Source of the DNA: Ashinkailepas kermadecensis
Taxonomy: Eukaryota > Arthropoda > Thecostraca > Neolepadidae
Assembly: GCA_034440615.1 (NCBI GenBank)
Contig: JAOTOM010005097.1
Coordinates: 124,001 to 188,000 of the forward strand
Reading direction: 5' to 3'
Length of the DNA: 64,000 nucleotides
Part shown: positions 20,843 through 33,905 of the stretch, piece by piece
How the letters are laid out: the number at the start of each line of letters is the position of its first letter
Numbering within the stretch: the first letter of the stretch is position 1
Notes under the pieces: generated by a model
Told to the model about the DNA's origin: nothing
Seen by the model: the letters and a program-made list of their open reading frames with translations, nothing else
The model's database searches: none
Position numbers and translations under genes: made by a program

Positions 20843-21496
20843 GGCTCTCAAGCGGCGGCATCCGGTGGCTGTTGTAGCTGAGGCTCCCGCGATCGCACCG
20901 TCCGGGCGCCGGCCGTGATCGCACGTGGTGCCGGCCAACGCCGGCCAGTCCGGCCGTGGCGAACCGCAGCCGGACTTCTCGGCGGGCTCGGGAGCGAGCA
21001 CCACACCAGCCCACGGAAAGTGGTGGTGAATAGGACGGGGTGGTTGTGACGATCCGCGGCTGCCACACAGACTGCTGAAGGTGGGAGTAGGAGGAGAACT
21101 AGGACGAGGAGGAGGATGGATTACTCCTTTCTGCCACACGATAATTGGCGCGAGAGAAACGAATCATGTGGAAGCACTGGCATTTATCTTATCTGTTCAT
21201 ACTTCGGGAAGCGGACACATGGACCATCGTGCAGCATCGTGTGAACGCTTCGGGGTTGCAGAGTGACCCGATCGAAAGAAACACATCCTTCGACAAGCAC
21301 GGGAACAGTTGTGCGACAGTGGTAACGAGTGTGATTAGGAGAATGATGCAAGTTCTAATCAATGAAATGACATTCAGATAGTCCCGGTCCCGGTCCAGAC
21401 TCGGTGTGATAGCTGGTTTTTCATTAAAATCAGCCGCGAGTGACACCATGTTTTGGTTATTTCTTCCAGAAAAGCCTGGATATCCTGACTTTCACA

Positions 21497-21913
21497 ATGA
21501 AATTGGGCATGACAGTACGCATCGTTTTTCGCTTGTTGCTTCTGGTAATTTTCCACTCGGTTGGCCGCAGCGGAGCGGAGGTTTATCGACTTCACGAAGG
21601 CTTCCGACCGGCGGTGGCGGCCGGTTCTTGCGCTGACGGAGCGTGCTGCGGGGCTGACCCACATCCGGTGGCCGCACGTAGCTGTGACCTGGCCGCAGGA
21701 TCCTGCCGTAACGGTACCAGCGCGGTCCCGACCCGGCGCCGGCGGTCAGCACACAGGGCCGCTTCGTGTGCCCCTCGTTTTTGTCGAGTAGATCTCGAAG
21801 CCGCGCACCTCGGTCTGCAGGCGTCACGGAACGGGACGGCGACACAGTCTGAGCTGGCAGTAAAGGAAGCGGAATGTGGTTTCAATGTGATTTATAAGAA
21901 GACCAAGATCTGA
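21497..21913 (+). CDS. possible small secreted protein (weak)
   Basis: From the ATG at 21497 the frame reads MKLGMTVRIVFRLLLLVIFH, a convincing signal-peptide-like start, then a Cys-containing, Arg-rich body (GSCADGACCGADPHP) ending KEAECGFNVIYKKTKI. Against it, the GC-rich body is open in at least three other frames on both strands, including a natural-looking minus frame (21845-21492). There is no family I recognise, no splice context and no poly(A) signal evidence. Treat as hypothetical. Confidence 0.2.
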   Translation: MKLGMTVRIVFRLLLLVIFHSVGRSGAEVYRLHEGFRPAVAAGSCADGACCGADPHPVAARSCDLAAGSCRNGTSAVPTRRRRSAHRAASCAPRFCRVDLEAAHLGLQASRNGTATQSELAVKEAECGFNVIYKKTKI

Positions 21914-22255
21914 GAAGCGGCTGGTTTCTATGGCAACAGCCATCCCGGTTGGGCGGTGTCGCTTCTATGTCATCGGTTACCACTGCCAACGTTACAGCTG
22001 TCATGTCGGCGACGGTAACCACGGAAAGAAAATGGGCGTCAGAGGCGTGAAAAATGAGACAGAAAAAGATACCGTCCCTGTTCGGCACTGCTGGCGCACA
22101 GCTAATTGCGGAGGGCGCCACCATGCGTGCCGTGAGAGTCGCTAGATGATCGGTCTTTCCCACTGAGCTGGGCATCACTCATTCATAACGTACCCGCCAC
22201 CACGCACGCGTGAGTCTTTTCACTCACTCTTTCTCGCACTCTCTCACTTCCTCCT

Positions 22256-22326
<71 letters not shown>
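22256..22326. repeat. (TC)n microsatellite
   Basis: About 33 perfect TC units are followed by a CTATTTCT-rich tract to 22,400. Confidence 0.95.
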
Positions 22327-22328
<2 letters not shown>

Positions 22329-22404
22329 TTTTATATTTCTCTATTTCTCTATTTCTCTATTTCTCTATTTCTCTCTTTCTCTATTTCTCTCTTTCTCTCT
22401 TTCT

Positions 22405-22545
22405 CTCCTCCACTTTTCCAATTCTTCCTCTCATTCTCTCCTCCACTTTTCCAATTCTTCCTCTCATTCTCTCCTCCACTTTTCCAATTCTTCCTCTCAT
22501 TCTCTCCTCCACTTCTCCAATTCTTCCTCTCATTCTCTCATTCTC
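22405..22545. repeat. 33-bp pyrimidine-rich minisatellite
   Basis: Four copies of CTCTCCTCCACTTTTCCAAT plus TCTTCCTCTCATT follow the TC microsatellite. Confidence 0.88.
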
Positions 22546-22619
22546 TCTCTGTCTCTGCTTCGCTCCCTCCTTGTTTGTTTCTTTCGCTACCTCTTTGACA
22601 TACTTCCTTTCCGTCTCTC

Positions 22620-24050
22620 ATGAATGCTATATTTTCTCTACTACGTCTAGCTCTAACTTTCTCACCGGATATGTATCAGTCAGATATAAGTGCGTATCTA
22701 CAGCCTGTCCACCACCTAGACATCCGCCTAGTCCCTCAGTTTTATCAACGCAAGCTCTGGTGGCATGCGTTATGTGTACGTTCATGAATGCAACCAAAAC
22801 CGGAAATCGGCACCGTGTGAGTTGGTGCCGGCCCGCTGTCTGGAAATTGCGCTGGAACAGCTCGAGATGGGTCATTGGAAATCGAATGCAATCGCTTGCG
22901 AAGCCTGGAAGGGCTAACCTTCGTCCATATTATATAGAGAGCCTCGCGTTTCCGAACTTCCGGAATTCGGCCCACTTTTGTGTACAGGTGCGCATCAGCA
23001 TGAGCCTCCAACGGATCGCACAGGCTGCATACTCTCGGCTGGACACTGCGGACCGGCACATGTGCATGACGTTATGTGCGGACCAACACATGTGCAGTGA
23101 CGAGGAGAGCATGCCGTTGAACTCCCGTCCTGGTCAAGCCTCAGCGACTAAACAATGGGGTGTTTGCGCGGTAGGAGACGGCTGCAGTCGTGCATTATAA
23201 AATACTTCCTGGTTCTCCTTATCTGGCTGACTGACTACCCCTTGCAAGTCAACCGAATTTGGTCAGAAAGCATCGCGGCGTGTAGAAAAACCTGTGACCC
23301 GCTCCATAGCGGGTGCATTAGGGTGTGGGACTCCTACGTCTCGGCACGACAGAGCTACAGAATGAGCCGCATAAGTAGCCTAATCTGGAGCCAAGGCCAC
23401 CGCTGGACTTGACAGCCCGGGATGCGGCTGCAAAAATAGCCCGATAACGGTCGACTATGATCGCAGATAGTCACGAATTCGTGACGGCAATTTCCTCGCG
23501 ACGGTACGTGCAGGGCGATCCGCCCCGTCCGACTGCAGTTGTGCACCGCCGGACTCCGTTCGGTCGGGTTTGAGAGCCACCCGCCGGCGTTCAGCCCGGC
23601 TCACGCAGCCGCGCGGCGGGCAACATCCTGCCTCCGGCCGCGTGGCGTGTGGTGCGCGTGTGACCACCGGTCCGGTCGGACACCACCAGATGCGCACGGG
23701 CTTCCGGGCCGGCTGCCCGTGCCGCACCATCGGCGCCAGCCGTCTGCCCACGGGTGCTTCCGCTTGGTAACAGCGCCGCCGGCCGTCGTCCGGTGTCCGG
23801 CGAGCGGCTCACGCCCGCTGCACAGCCCAGACACAAACTGTAGCTGTCTGGTGGTTGGGTCTGGGGAAGCGCCAACGGCCGGAGCACAGCGTGCGCTGAT
23901 GCTCCGGCAGGCACAATCACCGAACCACATTGCGCTCGGCGAGACAGGCGTGTGCAGTGTGCACCGCAGCCATGGCAGGCAATCCTCACCAACTTGAAAA
24001 TGTCGAACCATGCTCAAGTATTAACTTCGCAACGGAGATGGTATCCCCAT
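22620..24050. other. no gene recognised
   Basis: This contains a GC-rich island (23,520-23,960) open in several frames on both strands. No frame has both an acceptor and a donor in a matching phase with a recognisable motif. Confidence 0.45.
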
Positions 24051-24059
24051 CACAACACC

Positions 24060-24084
24060 CACATACACAAATACACACGCACAC

Positions 24085-24154
<70 letters not shown>

Positions 24155-24192
24155 ACACTCACTCACTCACTCACTCACTCACTCACTCACAC
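24060..24192. repeat. (CA)n followed by (CACT)n microsatellite
   Basis: A long ACAC run with CACGC interruptions changes to CACTCACT near 24,157. Confidence 0.95.
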
Positions 24193-24803
24193 CAACACAG
24201 ATCCAGGCAAGAGTATGCGCAACAATCAGTGTAACTATAGCGTGACTATCGCCCGGATGCGAAGTATGTGGAAGGATGGGCAATAACGGTAACGTACATA
24301 CCAATGGCATGGGCTTAGCCATTGCTTTTTCTCGTTTTGCGACGAGCCTCTGTTCCCCGCACGCGATCTGCCAGGTTCCCACCGGTACTCCAACTAAGTC
24401 ACCTGACCGGCACTACTTTCGCATGGACGGGTCAGCTTACGGCACGTGCTGGCTGACAGCGCGTGCTAGGTGGTGCTGACGCCACCGTGGGAGACGACGG
24501 TGACCGCCTCCGGGTCCAGACACGCGAACAGTTCCGGCCGTGAGACCTGCCACCGCACGCCAATGCTGGGTGGCGAAGACGACGCGAATCTGTGTCGGTG
24601 ATAGGTCCGTCCGCTGAGCATCCGCTTCAGCCTCACAGCGCTCTCTGGGCAGGGGGCTAGGTGAGTCGATTTGGCGCCACATTTCGGTTCAGGAGCGGGG
24701 GTGTTTCACCCTTGCAAGACTTCGTGCGCGTATCTTGGCTCTTTAACTTCACTGTGCCGCTCCGACCAGCATGTGAGGCGTTTCAACCTCGATCAATACC
24801 TTC

Positions 24804-24874
24804 AGACAGGAGACGGAAGACAAGAGACGGAAGACAGGAGACGGAAGACAGGAGACGGAAGACAGGAGACGGAA
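24804..24874. repeat. 14-bp minisatellite
   Basis: AGACAGGAGACGGA is repeated about five times. Confidence 0.88.
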
Positions 24875-25401
24875 GCTTGAACCCCTCAACTTTCCCCATT
24901 TGCCTTCGACATACCTGATGGACTTTGTCAGTGGCTTAACTCTTTTTGGCCGTGCGGTATGCAATAAATGTGTTGTGTATGATAGCTTCTTCGACCTGAA
25001 AGTATTCAAACGCTTTCTAGGAGTGATTCTAGGAATGATATATCTGAAAAGGGCAGTGTATTCTGCTCGACGGCCGGGATAGACATCGATAGTACAAACA
25101 CATCCCTTCACCGGCTGGTCTGGGTGTCCTGGTGAAGGTATGTGCACACCTAATCAGCTGTGCAGACCATCATCGGCATAGAAGGGTGAATGGGACAAGG
25201 CCCACCCTGCCCCCTCCCCTGGCTCCTCTCTACACTTCTGGATAACCTTTAGCTGAAAATATTTGAACGTACCTGGTAGTAATTGAACAAAGGTGGATTG
25301 CACCCGATTTGTTTCGCACGTCCACACACCCATCCAGATTAGGAGACACTGACATCGCATTGGACCCGCTCCGCTCGCTGCTTTAGTTGGATTTGGTTTA
25401 A

Positions 25402-25605
<204 letters not shown>

Positions 25606-26340
25606 AGGGCGGGCTTGAGGTATTGCTATTTATTCGTAGGTGATGAAATGCTTCTGATATATGTCCTCGGGAATGCGTTGTTGCAAGCATTCGTTATCAC
25701 ACCAACTGATGCGATACGAATCACCGTCCACGAATAGCGGCTCATTTTGGAAAGTGGTGGGCCATAGCGAAAGAGGTCAACGGGATGCATAACAGTACCT
25801 GGTAATTAATAACGATCCCTCGATACAATTTTTCCTTACCATTGTATTAACATCACCAGGAGTTATGTTTGAATACTATAAAATGAGCTATCGTGATTGC
25901 ATTGCCTGCTAAGAAATATGTAAGCAGTACATGCTTGACCATCGGTATGACCATGATAGCAGAGAGAAAGAGAGCACATGTTTGACATAACATAATTTTA
26001 GCTAAGGATAAGGACATAACGTAATTTTAACTCAAACTCCCCAGGAGCTGCTAGTTCAGGGACAACATCAGATAGAAAACATAACGAGCGATGCCACCGT
26101 CCGTGGATGGACAGCAGATAAATTGCGATCCAGCTGGATATTCTCGTAACGCTGGTATCCAAGCACGTTCATCCGGGACACTTTTATGAAGATGCAGTTG
26201 CTGGCAGGATGTCAAGCTCCGCTAGTTTTCAGTCGGTATATCATCCATTTAAATTTGTCGTCAGAATTTCCGTAGGGTTGATTGACATTGGCATGTGCAG
26301 AACGGAATCAACATGGGCATCGGCTCGGTGCGTGTTGGCT
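25606..26340. other. no gene recognised
   Basis: AT-rich sequence with only very short frames. No repeats or motifs were noticed. Confidence 0.5.
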
Positions 26341-26343
26341 GTT

Positions 26344-26562
26344 GAGAATGGCGGGATCAAGTGAAAACCGAAATCAAATGGCGGGATCAAATGAAAACCA
26401 AAATCAAATGGTGGGGTCAAGTGATAATCGAAATAAAATGGCGGGGTCAGGTGATAACCGGAATCAAATGGCGGAGCCAAGTGATAACCGGAATCAAATG
26501 GCGGAGTCAAGTGATAACCGGAATCAAGTGGCGGAGCCAAGTGATAACCGGAATCAAATGCA
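26344..26562. repeat. 30-bp minisatellite, about 7 copies
   Basis: The unit is AATGGCGGAGCCAAGTGATA followed by ACCGGAATCA, more diverged at the left edge (AAAACCAAAATC). Confidence 0.88.
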
Positions 26563-27435
26563 TCACATTATAGCGCTGTTAAAAGTAGCATGAATCCTCA
26601 ATTGAATATTCGACGAATCACCACGAACACGAAGGCTCGCGCGTGACTTAATCGCGTTTTTCGGTTGAAGACCGACAACATTCCTCTCAACTTTTCAGCA
26701 CAGCCAAGGATAAAAAAATAAGCTATTCATCAAGCTTCTGCTCTTTAGGACGGCCAAGAACATCCTTGTCCACTACCACCAGATAACACGTCACCTCGTT
26801 ATCAAGACAGTGTGCAGTTATAAATCAGGGGTGTAAATATAAAAAAGAAGCGGGACAGCAGCCGGCTGATCTGGGAAGCTCACGCGGTCCAATTGAATAC
26901 TGCACGTGACATGACGACATCGTGTTGCGCATGATGTTACGGTGACAGAACCTAGCGACCTGCAGCGATCGGAACATGGAGACGGATCCCCAGCATGCCT
27001 GTCCAATAGATGTAAATGAATGCCCCAGTCTCTGTTGCCGCATTATGGATCTTGGTGCCGGACTGGCAGTGAAAGTTTCCTGGCATAGCTATTTTTCACA
27101 CTCGACAAAAGGGTTTCGAGGGGTGTTGCTAACGGTGCGAATGAGCTGCATCGTCTTAACCCTGTCTGTTATTTGTTTGCCTTTTCTTTCTTTATGCAAT
27201 TCCAACAGGGAGTGAGTTGAGTGAGTTCACTCATATACGAAAACAATATGTAGTACAATGATAAAGTTCAAACATTTTTATAAAGCCAGGGATTCATAAA
27301 TATTACACCTTTCCTATCAGAAGATCTGCACAACTAGAAACGATGCTGGGAAAACTACGGCATTACGAGGAAAACGAAGAGTTTATTGTATGGTCTATCT
27401 TTAGGCGACATGCTTGACGGGGTAGGCATAGAACA

Positions 27436-27645
27436 AGTCACCACACATTGCCACTGGCCATACCGTTCGCAGTGAGCAAATCACCATACATTGTCACTGG
27501 CTGCACTGTGTGCAATGAGCAAGTTACCACACATTGCCACTGACGGTACCGTGTGCAGTGAGCAAGTCTCCACACATTGCCACTGGCCGTACCGTGTGCA
27601 TTGAGCAAGTTACCACACATTGCCACTGACGGTACGTATGCATTG
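27436..27645. repeat. 43-bp minisatellite, about 5 copies
   Basis: The unit contains CATTGCCACTGGCCGTACCG and TGTGCAGTGAGCAAGT. Confidence 0.88.
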
Positions 27646-28017
27646 TGCACGGACGCACATCCTTGGCACGCCGACAGTGATCGTCGAGATAATTTTGCTA
27701 TACATTTCAGCGTTAGGTGTTCGGAGCTTGAAAGCTGGACTACCTTCTGCTTCCAAGTGTTGTCTATTGTCGGAAGATTTGAAAATATTTTGAGAATTCC
27801 TTGGCCTGTGGCGATTTAATTTGGAGAAGCGTCAGCTGGAACACACCACCACAGCAACAAAGAGCATCCGGTGGTGTTCAAAGCCACAGAACATTCCAGT
27901 AGCAGTCGCAGGTTATACCGACCGCTGCCGCTCGATCCCCCGGTTACCGCAAGGAGGTGGGACAGACAGAGCGCAACACCGGACTCCACCGGTCGGCGGC
28001 TCGGTTGGTTGGTGCGG

Positions 28018-28200
28018 CGAGCACCCACTGCCGGACCGTCCAGGCGGGGGTGGCCGCCACACGGCGGGACGCGCTGGTGTGTCCCCACTGCCGGACCGTC
28101 CAGGCGGGGGTGGACCGTCCAGGCGGGGTGGCCGCCACACGGCGGGACGCGCTGGTGTGTCCCCACCGCAGGCCCGGTCAGGCCGGCCGGACCGTGCAGG
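28018..28200. repeat. about 60-bp GC-rich tandem repeat
   Basis: CCACTGCCGGACCGTCCAGG and GGCCGCCACACGGCGGGACG blocks are repeated two to three times. A poly-G run of 13 lies at 28,199-28,211. Confidence 0.8.
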
Positions 28201-28429
28201 GGGGGGGGGGGCAGCCACACGGTCTGTGCGGTGGCCTGTGGGAGACTTGTGGGAGACTTGTTCCGTCTGTGCAATGACCAGAGGACCCGGTCGTTCTGAC
28301 GACCCTCGCTTGAGGTGCTGTGACCAGTGCGAGTCGGGTCCGACGACATGGTATCACAGCAGCGGTATGTCTGGCATGCCACCCAGCTCTTCTAACGGAC
28401 CACGCCGTGGCCCAGAGGTCAGGGATGAG

Positions 28430-28715
28430 CTGCGGCCCAGATGTCAGGAATGAATCCGGAGGTCGGGGATGGGCCGCGGCCCGGAGGTCGGGGATGGGCC
28501 GCGGCCCGGAGGTCAGGGATGGGCCGCGGCCCGGAGGTCGGGGATGGGCCGCGGCCCGGAGGTCAGGGATGGGCCGCGGCCCGGAGGTCAGGGATGGGCC
28601 GCGGCCCGGAGGTCGGGGATGGACCCGGTCAGGGATGGGCCGCGGCCCGGAGGTCAGGGATGGGCCGCGGCCCGGAGGTCAGGGATGGACCGCGGCCCGG
28701 AGGTCAGGGATGTGG
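28430..28715. repeat. 25-bp minisatellite, about 11 copies
   Basis: The unit CGGCCCGGAGGTCAGGGATG plus GGCCG has a G/A variant at the CGGGG/CAGGG site and one truncated copy near 28,620. Confidence 0.9.
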
Positions 28716-29635
28716 AGGGACGCGTGACCGCCGGCCGATTTCGAAAGCATCTCCCGCGTCGCTTTCCCAACTGTTCACGGTGTGTGGCCGTTCCACAATG
28801 ACTGCCACGGTTCGCCAACAGAGGGCAACGCAGGTGTGTCGGCAGCGAAGCCGTGACGCAACGCCCCGCTCCTCGACCAATGGCCGGCCGACCCCTCCCA
28901 CCACCCTGAGCCGACCGTTTTTAAATGTCGACGACGGATTTCTGGTGGCGGCTCTGCGGGTGTCGGCGTTCCGCTGATGCCGCTGGCGCCAACAAGGCGA
29001 TTGTGAGACAATCGCAGTGAATGCTCCACCCGGGGGTGAATGCTCCGCCCGCCTGGACAAACCCTAACATGGGGTTTGTCCAGGGCGGGTCTTGGACGCA
29101 TCTACATGAGCCAGCCGGGGCTCGCGTTTTTCCCTGCCCGGATGACCCACCGCCCGGAGGATAACTAATAACAGCTCACTCGTATGTGAGCCGGTGTGCT
29201 AGCACGGCAATTAAAGAGCAGCGAAACAGTTGACTGGCATGCTAGTGGCTGTGAGTCAATTATGTGATAGGTTCTCCGGGCCGGCATCGTATGTCATCTG
29301 AGCCATGCATCACGGTCAGGCACGGGAAGCCAGTTAGCGAGAGCGGGTCCCCGGTCGGCACGGGGCGGCCGCGCAGGAGAAACGTCGGCGGCCACCTGGA
29401 GGGTCCGAGCGGCACAGTCTGGCCCCGCACACACGAGCCGTCTGCTTCTTTGGCGGAACATTTGTCTGGTCATGCGCTGCGTTGCCTACCGGGCTCGTGT
29501 GACCAAACATTGGCAGGACTGAGAGGTGGTGGCGTGTCGTGCGACAGGCGGTTTTCAGCGTTAATCGCCGCATGCTGTCTACTCACGTCTCTTTGTCTTG
29601 TCAGTTGAAAACTGGTCCTGCTCCCGAGATTAGAC

Positions 29636-29755
29636 TCCTGTCACGTGTCCTTGTCACGTGTCCTTGTCACGTGTCCTTGTCACGTGTCCTTGTCACGTGT
29701 CCTTGTTACGCGTCCTTGTCACGTGTCCTTGTCACGTGTCCTTGTCACGTGTTCA
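29636..29755. repeat. 13-bp minisatellite, about 9 copies
   Basis: GTCACGTGTCCTT is repeated. Each copy carries the palindrome CACGTG, the E-box core, so the array is a cluster of potential bHLH sites by sequence only. Confidence 0.9.
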
Positions 29756-30044
29756 TGCAGAGTACTTGCCGTCCAGATACGGCGATCCCTGTCGTTACAA
29801 CAGGGCACACATTTTTGTTCCTCAACTTTAGCAACAACACTCCAAAAATTGACCGGCATGGTTGTCTGCGCTGGCAACCATCGGCACCCGAATCCGAATC
29901 CCTGTCGACGCAACCGTGCAGTGATTTCGCTCGAGCGAGCAATGCTCATTCTGGGGCGACATTCATTTTGCCTGAGCGGTCCGGGATAGCCCTGCCCTAC
30001 AGCAGTGCTGTCTGGCCGAGGTCAGAGGGCGCTGGCGTGGGCTG

Positions 30045-30435
30045 ATCCGGGCTGGGGCTAAACTGGACCGGGCCAGGCTGGGGCTAGACTGGACTGGGCC
30101 GGGCTGGGGCTAAACTGGACCAGGCCGGGCTGGGGCTAGACAGGACTGGGCCGGGCTGGGACTAGACTGGACTGATCCGGGCTGGGGCTAAACTGGACCG
30201 AGGCGGACTGGGGCTAGACTGGACTGATCCGGGCTGGGGCCAAACTGGACTGGTCTAGGCTGGGGCTAAACTGGACCGGGCCGGGCTGGGGATGGACTGG
30301 ACCGGGGCGGGCTGGGGATGGACTGGACTGGTCCGGGCTGGTGCCAAACTGGACTGGTCTAGGCTGTGGCTAAACTGGACCGGGCCGGGCTGGGGATGGA
30401 CTGGACCAGGGCGGACTGGAGCTAGACTGGCTAGT
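30045..30435. repeat. about 25-bp minisatellite (GGGCTGGGGCTA...)
   Basis: About fifteen variable copies of CTGGACCGGGCCGGGCTGGGG lie head to tail, with higher divergence than the neighbouring arrays. Confidence 0.88.
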
Positions 30436-30771
30436 CCGGGCTGGCCTGGACCGTGGTTAAGCTTGGCTGGCAAGGGCCGATCCAGACTGAAACTGAACCT
30501 GGCTGACGCGGACCGGACGGGGCCAGAACTGCTCCGCCGCGCCAGCACTATGGAGGCGACGCGTTCGATGTGCACGCTACGGCGGCCAGCCCTCCCCTCC
30601 CCCCCCACGGACGTGACTCCGCGGCGAGCCGGACCGTCTCCACTGTTGGCTGGCTCCACTGGGTCGTGCGACCTGGTGGCGTCGCATGGCGACGTGTGCG
30701 CCTACCACCCAGTGGGTTTGTGGGCGCCAGTGTCCTGGTGTGACCCAGTGACCTTGTCTCACCTCGTGAGC

Positions 30772-31408
30772 TGCAGTGTTATTGTGTGATCCAGTGGTAT
30801 TGTGTGATCCAATGGTGTTGTGTGATTCAGTGATACTGTGTAATCCAGTGATATTGTGTGATTCAGTGGTATTGTGTGATCTAGTGGTGATATGTGATCT
30901 AGAGTTATTGTGTGATCCATTGATATTTTGTGATCCATTGATATTGTGTGATCAAGTGGTATTGTGTGATCCAGTGGCATTGTGTGATCCAGTGGTATTG
31001 TGTGCTCCAGTGGTAATGTGTGATCCTGTGGTAATGTGTGAGTCAATGATACTGTGTGATCCAGTGGTATTGTGTGATTTAGTGGTGATATGTGATCTAG
31101 TATTATTGTGATCCAGTGATATTGTGTGATCCAGCGGTATTGTGTGATCGAGTGGTATTACGTGTTCGAGTGGTATTACGTGAGCCAGTGGCATTGCGTG
31201 TTCCAGTGGTATTGTGTGATCCAATGGTATTGTGTGAGTCAATGATACTGTGTGATCCAGTGGTATTGTGTGATCTAGTATTATTGTGTGATCCAATGAT
31301 ATTGTGTGATCCAGTGGTATTGTGTGATCCAGTGACAATTTGTGATCCAGTGGTAATGTGTGATCCAGTGGTATTGCGTGATCCAGTGGTATTGCGTGAT
31401 CCAGTGGG
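30772..31408. repeat. 18-bp minisatellite, about 35 copies
   Basis: The unit TGTGATCCAGTGGTATTG is repeated with many point variants. The 18-bp period keeps frames open on both strands (for example 30776-31111 plus), which are artefacts. Confidence 0.92.
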
Positions 31409-32644
31409 TAGGTGTGTCCTTGAGCGGCCTCGAATCACCTGATGGCGTTGCCACGCCGTGTGCACTTCGATGACGTTGCGAGATCTTGTGTGTGGCGGTG
31501 ACACTGCACGACCTAGTGGTGTTGTAAGGCTAGTGGTAGCGGCTGTGTGCCGTGACTCAATGGCTGCCGGTTGGGGTCTGGTGGTTTGTGGTGCGTCTGG
31601 AGGTGACGTGGCGGTATTCTGTGATCTGCTTGACTCGGCTGTTGTGTTGTGGTGCCGATTGTTGTGATGCCCACCAGTGCACTGTTGGACCCAGTGAGAT
31701 GCAGTATCATTTGGCGGATCGTCTACACACGTTGCGTGAAATCACTGGCAGCGTTCGTAGCGCAGCTTACATAAGGAGCGTGAATCCCTGGTATGTCAAT
31801 CTGTATCTGGATAACGTGTCCATGCGTGGGACTTTTTCCGCACAGTCGACTCGTGCAGCTCATTGGCCGATAGTGCAGCCCACAAGCTTCTCTGGCATGC
31901 CCATCTTCAGCGCCTGCTAATCACCTGCTGCTGATTCCACCGCCACGAAAACCAGGTTTCCGGTTGTATTTCATGTCAGCACCGCGTCCGTTACCCTCAC
32001 GACCTCAGTGTAGTCTGTCCGCGTGACTTCGACCACAGCTAGCCGTGTTTTCCGTCCGGGGCGTTCGACTGGACGCTTCGGGCGAAAGCGTGGGTGCTGT
32101 AGCTGTTGTGGGCGGGCGAGGGACCCGCTCACCGCTGGGCTGCCACGGTATGGAAATACCTGCCGGGCGTGTCACCTCGCGGCCTCAGCGGCACCCCTGA
32201 GCCGTCGGTAATTCCGGCCAGTTCGGGAACTACACAGGCGTGGCGCTGTCTCATCGCGAGAGCGTTGCACGTAGTCTGGCACAGCGAGAGATGAATGAGC
32301 AGAGTCTGCCGAGGTGGACGCGTGCGGCGCGACGCGGCGCGATGGGCGGCGTCTGCTGCGATGAACCAGTGGAACGTGCTTACTTGGCGTCGGGGGTGAC
32401 TCCAATCGTCGGCGATTTCCACGCCGATTGTTCGTCTATTGCAGCTTGCAATTTGAGCATTGCACTACAGAATTACACGATGCGTTTTCCTCCCCTCGCC
32501 ATGCTCCTTCTCCAGAAAGGGTTCTTCGGTCTCATGTGGCTCTAGATTTCGACATGAAATCTTCCAAGCCGTCCTCTAATGTCAAAGATGCCAGCGCAAC
32601 TCCAGCGTGTGAGGTGGCGGCGCGGTCCCTGTCCCATACACCGG

Positions 32645-33000
32645 ACGGTGATGTGGTGACGATGTGATGTGATGGCAATGCTAGTGTGATGTGATGATGA
32701 TAGTATGATGTGATGGCGATGATGGTATGATGTGATGGTGATATCATGATGTAAAGGTGATGTCATGATGTGATGGTGATGTCATGATGTGATGGTGATG
32801 ATGATATGATGTAATGGTGATGGTAGTGTGATGTGATGATGACGATGTGACGTGATTGTGACACAGTGATGGTGCGACCTGACGGTGGTGCGGTGATGGT
32901 GTGATGCGATGGCGATTCGATGACGTGACGTGCTGGTGGGTGTGATGTAGTGCTGATGCGATGACGCTGGTGAGGTGGTGGTGTGAGGTGATGACGATGC
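32645..33000. repeat. degenerate GATG-rich minisatellite
   Basis: Irregular copies of GTGATGTGATGGTGATG and GATGTCATGATGTGATGG run across the stretch. Confidence 0.85.
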
Positions 33001-33169
33001 GGATCTCTCCCGAGTGGCGGTGCCCGCCATTCCGCCGGCCGATACGCCGTCGCACCCGTGTCCAGCGCGGCCGCCGACGCACGCGATGGCCAACAGCGGG
33101 TCACGGGCCGGCGGCGCGGACGACCGGTCGCCACGTGTGTGCTAGTTGGGCGGCGTGATCCACCGTTAC

Positions 33170-33232
33170 GGCGCCGACCGGGCCGGGCCGACCGGGCCGG
33201 GCCGACCGGGCCGTGCCGACCGGGCCGGTCCC
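33170..33232. repeat. 15-bp GC-rich repeat
   Basis: CCGGGCCGGGCCGAC is repeated four times. Confidence 0.85.
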
Positions 33233-33359
33233 GTTGTGTGCCGGCGGACTGCGCAGTCAGCTGGGCAGCGGGCCGGCAGCGGTGGGCGGCCGTCGGCGGC
33301 CCACGCGCCGCCCCACGGTCCCTGCCGTCCCGGACGTCTGTGGGTGGCGACCACCGGGA

Positions 33360-33560
33360 GCCGCGGCGCAGCTCCCACCCTCATCTCTAGCGGACGGTGC
33401 TTAGTCACCGCTGAAGGTTTAGGAGAAAGCTCCGACGTGGTATTCACCGAACGGCCGCCCGGGCACATCTTCCCGGAGATGCACTCGGAGAGGGAGCCGG
33501 ATTCGGTTGTGGGCGTCGGACGCGTGCGGCACACCCGGGTCGTGGCAGCTTTCGGAGCGG
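33360..33560. other. GC-rich possible exon, frame unresolved
   Basis: A plus frame after TTTAG|GAGAAAG reads GESSDVVFTERPPGHIFPEM and continues HSEREPDSVVGVGRVRHTRV. A minus frame reads HNRIRLPLRVHLREDVPGRP and FGEYHVGAFS. Both have high G/C at third positions, and neither has a convincing pair of splice sites. It could be one isolated exon of an unseen gene or noncoding. Confidence 0.2.
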
Positions 33561-33691
33561 ATGCCGCAATTGCACAGGGAATAGTGAGCCCACGTGACGA
33601 AGCTGCATGTCGTGCGCCGGTGATGGGTCTGGCGCGTTATGCCCTGCCGAGCGGGAGTGTTGCAAATGCATCTGACGAAACTCGCAACACG

Positions 33692-33905
33692 ATCGATGAT
33701 AATCACCGCGGCCTCTCCCAGTGACACATGGTGTCTCATCTCCTGATCGAGAATAATCGCCACGGCCTCTCCTAGTGACACATGGTGTCTCATCTCCTGA
33801 TCGTAATAATCACCACGGCATCTCCCAGTGACACATGGTGTCTCACCTCCTGATCGTAATAATCACCACGGCCTCTCCCAGTGACACATGGTGTCTCACC
33901 TCCTG
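33692..33905. repeat. 53-bp tandem repeat, 4 copies
   Basis: The unit contains CACGGCCTCTCCCAGTGACA and CATGGTGTCTCA(C/T)CTCCTG. Copies are almost identical. Confidence 0.92.
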
